64,000 nucleotides of DNA, from contig OZ020268.1 of the NCBI GenBank assembly GCA_963971225.1, forward strand, positions 61,441,900 through 61,505,899. The letters run 5' to 3'. Position 1 is the first letter of the stretch, and the number at the start of each line of letters is the position of its first letter. Shown piece after piece: positions 58,889 to 64,000 of the stretch. Position numbers and translations under genes: made by a program. The stretch comes from Melieria omissa (Eukaryota; Arthropoda; Insecta; Diptera; Ulidiidae). The notes beneath the pieces are model-generated. The model saw only the letters and a program-made list of their open reading frames with translations, did no database searches and was not told the DNA's origin.

Positions 58889-60200
58889 CCTCACTTACTT
58901 ACTTACTTGGCCATAACAACCCGTTATCGGGTTACGGCCTGCCGCAAAACTTTTCTCCAGGCGCCTCTGCTTCGCGCGCGCCTTCTCCAGTTGGTCACAC
59001 CAAGAGATACCAGGGCCTCTTCCACTTGGTCCGTCCACCGGAGACACGGCCTCCCTCTTCGCCGTCGACCTCCAACCATCGCATCGAATACCTTTTTCGC
59101 CGGAGCTTCGTCGTCCATGCGGCAGACATGACCGAGCCAGCGTAGCCGCTGGATGTTAATTCGCTGCGCTACGTCCATGTCCTTATACAGCTCATACAGC
59201 TCGTTATTGGTTCGTATGCGATAGTCGTCACCAACCCGAACAGGGCCGAAGATTTTGCGAAGCACCTTCCTCTCGAACACTCCAAGGGCCGCTATGTCGT
59301 TTCGTGTCATTGTCCATGCTTCAGCGCCATAGAGGAGCACGGGCAAGACAAGCGTCCTATAGAGTGAAAGTTTTGTCAGTCGAGAGTGGTCTCTACTTCT
59401 CAATTGCCTACCGAGACCGTAGTAGCACCTGTTGGCAAGAGTTATCCTTCGCTTTATCTCCAGACTGACATCATTGCTGCTGTTGATGGCGGTGCCAAGG
59501 TAGACGAATTCCTTGACAACTTCAAAAGCATACCTGTCGGCCTCGACGTGAGACCCTAGCCGCTGCGAGTCCCTGCGTGTAGACAGCATATACTTCGTCT
59601 TGCCCTCATTTACCACCAGACCCATTTTGGCAGATTCTCTTTCGATAGCCGCAAAGGCAACGGTGACATCTCGCTTGTTACGTCCGATGACATCAATATC
59701 ATCAGCGTAAGCAAGGAGCTGGACACTTTTGTTGAAAATTGTGCCATTACGATGTACACCGGCCTTGCGCAGAACACTCTCCATGGTGAAGTTGAAGAGG
59801 TCGCAGGACAAAGGATCGCCCTGTCTGAAACCTCGAACGGTATCAAAGGGGTCGGAGAGGTCATTTCCAACCTTGACGGAGCTGCGCGTATTGCTCAACG
59901 TCGCTCTGCAAAGTCTAACGAGCTTTGCAGGGATACCAAGTTCAGACAATGCGGCATATAGGCGATCCCTTATCGGGCTATCGAATGCTGCCTTGTAATC
60001 GATGAAGAGATGGTGTGTATCGATTTGGTTCTCATGGGTCTTCTCCAGGATTTGGCGTAGAGTGAATATCTGGTCGATGGTGGACTTACCAGGTCTAAAG
60101 CCGCACTGATAAGGTCCAATCAGCGCCTTGGCGAGTGGCTTTAGTCTTTCACATAATACGCTCGTCAGGACCTTGTATGCAATGGGAAGTAGTGTTATGG
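58889..60200 (-). mobile_element. RTE-type non-LTR element, 5'-truncated
   Basis: Minus orientation. The 3' end has a short (AAGT)n tail (58889-58910 region). It holds the RT domain from about LLPIAYKVL to the C-terminus; endonuclease and earlier RT motifs are missing. The left neighbour is piggyBac sequence and the right neighbour is unrelated, with no TSD, so the right boundary is either a rearrangement or the piggyBac remainder was deleted. Confidence 0.82.
58924..60200 (-). pseudogene. Reverse transcriptase of RTE-type element, N-terminus missing
   Basis: About 425 residues with FIDYKAAFDSPIRD (RT motif with first Asp), GFRQGDPLSCDLFN, LLAYADDIDVIGRN (YADD active site) and GLVVNEGKTKYM. 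A typical C-terminal region follows (LRWLGHVCRMDDEAPAKKV, RRRRGRPCLRWTDQVEEAL). The frame is open throughout but has no 5' portion; upstream codons up to about 60378 belong to other DNA that happens to stay in frame. RTE is my best assignment from motif style; related clades are possible. Confidence 0.88.
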
Positions 60201-61800
60201 AATAAACCGGAAGATTTGGCCTACAGAAGAATTCATGGCTGACCGTGTGCATCTGGCTTTTGTCCCGAAGCTCAGTCTGGGGTGGGTTATGTAGACAGCC
60301 ATAAGTTCGAAAATCTTCGATACCGTAAAGGTCTAGGAGTAGAACGAGAGAGAGAGAAAGAAAAAAAATTATGCACACGATAATAAAAAAAAAGTTATAT
60401 TTACCAAGAACGTAGACTGAAAAAAAAACTTATTATAGGCTATGACGATGCAACTTCCGAACGCCCTCAAACACTTACACATACCTTTTAGCGACATGTT
60501 GCCGACACATGCAGCGCAGTTACATTTATTGTGCTGCTCTATACCCGCCCTTCCATGACTTTCATAAGGTGTTACCGAAAGTCCCAAATACTCCCCCTCT
60601 CACTAACTTTCAGACCATTAATAGTTTTCAAATTAACAAATCATTTTAATATAAATCATTGAACCGCATTAGGAATATATGTACATAGCAAAAAATTTAA
60701 GTGGCAAAAAAAATAATAGCAAATGGGGTAAACGTATGCAAGTGAACATGTTGCATAGCAAATGTTGCGCGAGAACAAATATATATACGGGATGTCAACT
60801 TGTTTGTGTATGCATTTATGTAGTTGGTTGACAAACCGTATGAGAAAATAATATTGAGGCGAAAATATGCACAATGGAAACAAAGAGAAAAGAGAAAAGC
60901 AACTTACATAGGAATTCGGCAGCGCGATCAGATGAAGGCCTCCAGCTGAGTCGATGCTTAGTTGCTGAGCTAAAAAAAAATGTTATTGGCACATATTTGC
61001 CGCTCTATTCATTTCTCGCGAATGACAATTTAGACCAAATTACGAATTAAGTTACAAAAGGGAAAATTATAAGCTAATGATAATTATGTACATAAACTTA
61101 GAACTAAAAAAAAATAGTGCAATAGCCAAGACTTTACATTTTTTTTTTTTTTTTTGTTTTTTTGATTTAAGAACTGTGATATTTAAGTTTAGGATTAAGT
61201 TTAAGATAGTTAAGATAAGGATTTAGTAAGTATATAAAATATAATTTAGAAACAAATTTTCTGAGAGTGGTTATAATGACACGGCATAATGAAGTTTGGC
61301 GAATAGTAATTAATAACGTTTAGTCCCGAGGCACAGTGGTGGAGTAGAAATTAAGCCGATGGCGAGATTGAAGATGAAGCTAGGTTGTTTTCGTCGGCGG
61401 AGTTCACAATCTGATGAGATGATGCATAGTTGGCATTCTTTTAGGGTGGTTCTTCTTCGCTTAAATTTTGCTCTCCGGTTACAGCCACGGCCATGCGGCC
61501 AGCACAAGCAGCACCGCAAATGAAAATACCCAATGCACTGCAAATTTATTTGCATGTAGAAAACTAAATGCGCAAAATGGCAAAATGGACAACTAATTAG
61601 ACTCTTACCGATTAAGGTGTACGTTTGCTGCACTTAAAATTCTCTGCAAATACCGCGACGGCGATACCGTCAACTTGCGATCCTGCGAGCAGAGTCGATG
61701 ATTGTAATGCCCCCTTTCTACTTTTATCGTGGTGCGCTTCACAAAGTATATTTTGGGGTTTTTTTTTTTTTCTTCGTTTTAATTTTGTTTTGTTTCCCAA
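60201..61800 (-). other. Possible host or captured transcript segment with splice-like sites
   Basis: On the minus strand there are, in order: donor CG|GTAAGAG at 61608-61607; acceptor T9AG at 60971-60970 and donor CTAT|GTAAGT at 60907-60906 (62-nt exon 60908-60969); acceptor T9CAG and donor CTTG|GTAAAT bounding a 12-nt exon (60405-60416); and a long pyrimidine tract ending CCTAG at 60335-60333. A conceptual splice keeps one frame open into the RT fragment, which may be chance. No known domain. T-runs, including T17 near 61140, are also present. Confidence 0.35.
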
Positions 61801-62197
61801 TTGGGGCTATAACACAATTCACTCACTGAACTTTTGCACTTCAATACCGATAGTAGAATATATTTTTATGGTCCTTATTTGTCGACCGATCTGCTCGAGA
61901 GTTGGAAATAGAAAAGACCGAACTTCCGCGGAAATGCAACGAGGGTAGTCCGCATGGTGTACATTTGACACTTGCTGCAGTTGGTAACATGCATTTCTGA
62001 CAGAAATTGTGACAAAAGTAATCGGTTTTGCGAAAGAAATTTCCTGGCCACCTCGTTTACAAAATTTTTTAGCTTTAAGAAAATTTTAATTGCAAAAATG
62101 GAATTTGATTTTTAATCACAAACAAATTTTAACCCAGCACAGGGCAAATTACGCGTCACAGATGCGGAAATTGAAAAAGGGTTAAAATAATTATTGT
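61801..62197. other. Unassigned stretch
   Basis: No ORF with homology and no transposon ends recognised. An initiator-like TTCAGTG (minus strand) near 61825 could be a start site for the splice-like region to the left, but this is weak. The right part borders the 3' end of the gypsy-type pol; its LTR is not recognised. Confidence 0.25.
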
Positions 62198-62972
62198 TTA
62201 GGAATTTCTTCGCTGCATGTCTTTAGCGTGGTATATGCCTAATTTGCCTGTTTCACCATCTTTCAGCTCGTACATGCAGCTGCCTTTAATTGCTGTTACT
62301 GTTGCTTTAACAAACACTGGAGCAAACTTTGCGCAGAATCTTTTGCTAGCATCACTTAAAACAAAATTTCTTCGATATACCTTGTCGCCAATTGCAAATG
62401 GTTTGTTTCTGCTACGAAGATTGTAGCGCTTAGCAGAATTTTCAAATGCCTTCTTAATATTTTCGACTATTTCAGCGCGAATAATTTGCAAGCGATCGGG
62501 GCTCGAAATTTCAATATTGCTATTTTCAAGAGATGATAATTTTCGTAGTAGTGCGTATTTGGCTCCATGGCTTAGCATTTGTTGACCAAATAAAGCATAA
62601 TATGGACTACATCCAATCGTTTGATGATGTGAGCTTCTCAGAGATTCGGCAATATCTTGCAAATGCTTATCCCACAAGGTTTGATCTTTCGCTAAATAAG
62701 TGCGTATACCAACTACGACAGAACGATTCACTCTTTCGCTCGCATTTGCTTGCGGCGAATATAGTGCTGTGAATTTGTGCTCAATTCCACGCTCTTCTAA
62801 GAATTTGTTGAACTGGACACTTTTGAACTGACTACTATTATCGGAAAGAATAATTTCAGGTACTCCAAAAATTGGGAATATTGATTCTTTTAAATGCTCA
62901 CAAATTACGGACGAACTAAACCTTTTGATGGCTTTGAGAAAAACAAATTTAGTAACGTGATCAAGTACAATA

Positions 62973-63380
62973 GGTTAGGTTAGGTTGCGGTGGCTGCCTC
63001 TATAAGAGACACACTCGGAGGCCTGAAAGGCCCATTGTGATACCACATGTTTCACCCGCTTTTGAAATGCGTATGCAACACTGTTTTTCCAACATATGTT
63101 ACAGCACACATTTCAAGCGGATGGGGAAAGGGAGGGGAGGGGACCTACAGTTTAACGCCGAATCCGAACGGCAATTGGCAGTTTTTCGTTCACACTTGGA
63201 GGTTTTGCCATTGCCTGCCAAGAGCGCACTTGTGCGATTCTTGTAATTCTCATTCCCTTCATGTGGATAGCGATAGAAGTAGACGAGTTGTTCACCAGCC
63301 CGAGCCAGGAATCGAACCTGGAGCCTTTGGTATGAGAAGCCAGCGCGCTACCCGCTGGACTATCGAGGCCGGCCGGCCTC
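62973..63380 (-). mobile_element. tRNA-headed SINE, copy 2
   Basis: Same element as at 13886, here flanked by an 8-bp duplication GTACAATA (62965-62972 and 63381-63388) in the integrase gene. The left boundary is GGTTAGGTTAGGTT (tail), and the right ends in the palindromic GAGGCCGGCCGGCCTC next to the tRNA-like head. A few substitutions and a 4-bp difference in the G-run region separate it from copy 1. Confidence 0.9.
63298..63372 (-). other. tRNA-like head of SINE copy 2
   Basis: Box A-like TAGTCCAGCGGGTAGCG and box B GGTTCGATTCC are conserved exactly as in copy 1; the stems are equally imperfect. It would serve as an internal RNA polymerase III promoter for the SINE. Confidence 0.75.
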
Positions 63381-64000
63381 GTACAATAAGAATTCCTATG
63401 TTACCGGACTTAGATCGGGGATAAGGGCCTAACAGGTCTATGTACAATTTTTGAAATGGACGACGAACGACGTATTGAGCTGACATTGGCGGCCGAAGTA
63501 TGAAGTTTGGTGACTTGTTTTTATGGCAATCTTCACACTTGGTTATATAATCTTTGACGTCAACGGACATGGACGGCCAATAAAAATTGATTCGGAGCCT
63601 TTCCAAGGTTTTTGCAACTCCACCGTGGCATTTATTAGGTGGGCAGTGTGCGTTTTGAATACATTCGTATACCAATTCCTTTGGGAGCCATAATTTCCAA
63701 TTGAACTGCTCTCTCACTTCTTCACCATTCGTATATTCTGTGCGTTTGTACACCTTACCGTCAATGACTTGAAGATCCGGCAATTTTGCTTGGTTATCGG
63801 AAATGTGCTTAATAAGCTTGACGTATTCATCGGACAAAAATGATTCAGACTGTAAATTAACGGACGGAAAATTTGATAATTCAGCAATTTCATCTTCGAA
63901 ATTTTGGCGAGAAAGAGCATCAGGTACAACGTTCTGCGTACCTCGTCGGTGTACGATCTTGAAGCGATAACCCTGCAGTTTAAGGGACCACCGAGCAAGC

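Larger units (their letters stand above)
62198..64000 (-). pseudogene. Ty3/gypsy pol 3' part: RNase H end and integrase, split by a SINE
   Basis: The frame enters from the right edge (RNase H end, VHRRGTQNVVPDALSR-type connection). It then has the integrase HHCC zinc region (HGGVAKTLERLRINFYWPS, CEDCHKN), the first catalytic Asp (LYIDLLGPYPRSKSGN), the second (LSDNSSQF) and the Glu region (NASERVNRSV), and a C-terminal part (NLRSRNKPFAIGDKVYRRNF) ending at a stop at 62198. The only visible lesion is the SINE at 62973-63380. No LTR is recognised in the window, so the element may continue to the right. It is a genomic retroelement; no envelope gene is seen. Confidence 0.88.

Noticed and set aside
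60201..60378. N-terminal extension of the RT protein with a hydrophobic start (FFLSLSLVLLL)
   Set aside because: The hydrophobic stretch is a pyrimidine tract ending in CCTAG, better read as a splice acceptor, and there is no ATG at the start of the open frame.

Overview
The window is repeat-dense DNA from an insect, most likely a schizophoran fly (tephritid-like). The evidence is the mix of families: piggyBac, mariner, pogo/Tigger, a Transib-like element, LOA-type and RTE-type non-LTR elements, BEL/Pao and Ty3/gypsy elements, and a tRNA-headed SINE. It resembles pericentromeric or other heterochromatin. I see no intact single-copy host gene; the only hint of host gene structure is a run of splice-like sites on the minus strand at 60.3-61.6 kb. 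The species assignment is inference.

The backbone is a tandem array of about 20 copies of a ~1.17-kb unit, from 2.68 to 58.44 kb. Each unit contains four diverged ~175-183-bp monomers, so there are two tiers of repetition. The array is flanked by a (TTTTC)n tract, unassigned AT-rich DNA and a 52-bp tandem repeat on the left. On the right lie a broken piggyBac/RTE junction, the splice-like region and a Ty3/gypsy pol fragment.

Many elements sit inside the array. A piggyBac-like element lies at 3.85-5.46 kb. A SINE-core fragment is at 11.44 kb. A solo LTR at 12.28 kb carries a nested TTAA-type MITE. A tRNA-headed SINE at 13.89 kb is flanked by a perfect 124-bp direct repeat, and an RTE endonuclease fragment is at 15.48 kb. 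Four full copies of a pogo/Tigger-like element (20.06, 26.69, 35.45 and 53.23 kb), plus a fifth partial copy, occupy the same site in different units. They share the same internal deletion, so they were amplified with the satellite rather than inserted separately.

The pogo copies are themselves targets. Copy 1 holds a mariner deletion derivative and copy 2 a 4.7-kb LOA-type retrotransposon. Copy 3 holds a mariner, which holds a BEL/Pao element (295-bp LTRs, 2 differences). That element in turn holds a Transib-like DNA transposon with 5-bp target duplications. Copy 3 also carries a 2.4-kb foldback element of Chapaev/CMC type.

The most striking structure is the Transib-like locus (42,548-45,884). 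A complete 1,666-bp element is preceded by a 1,671-bp unit in which one arm is inverted at an internal CAATG, with that pentamer present at both junctions. This is the arrangement expected if an excised element attacked itself, formed an inversion circle, and the circle recombined into an intact copy.
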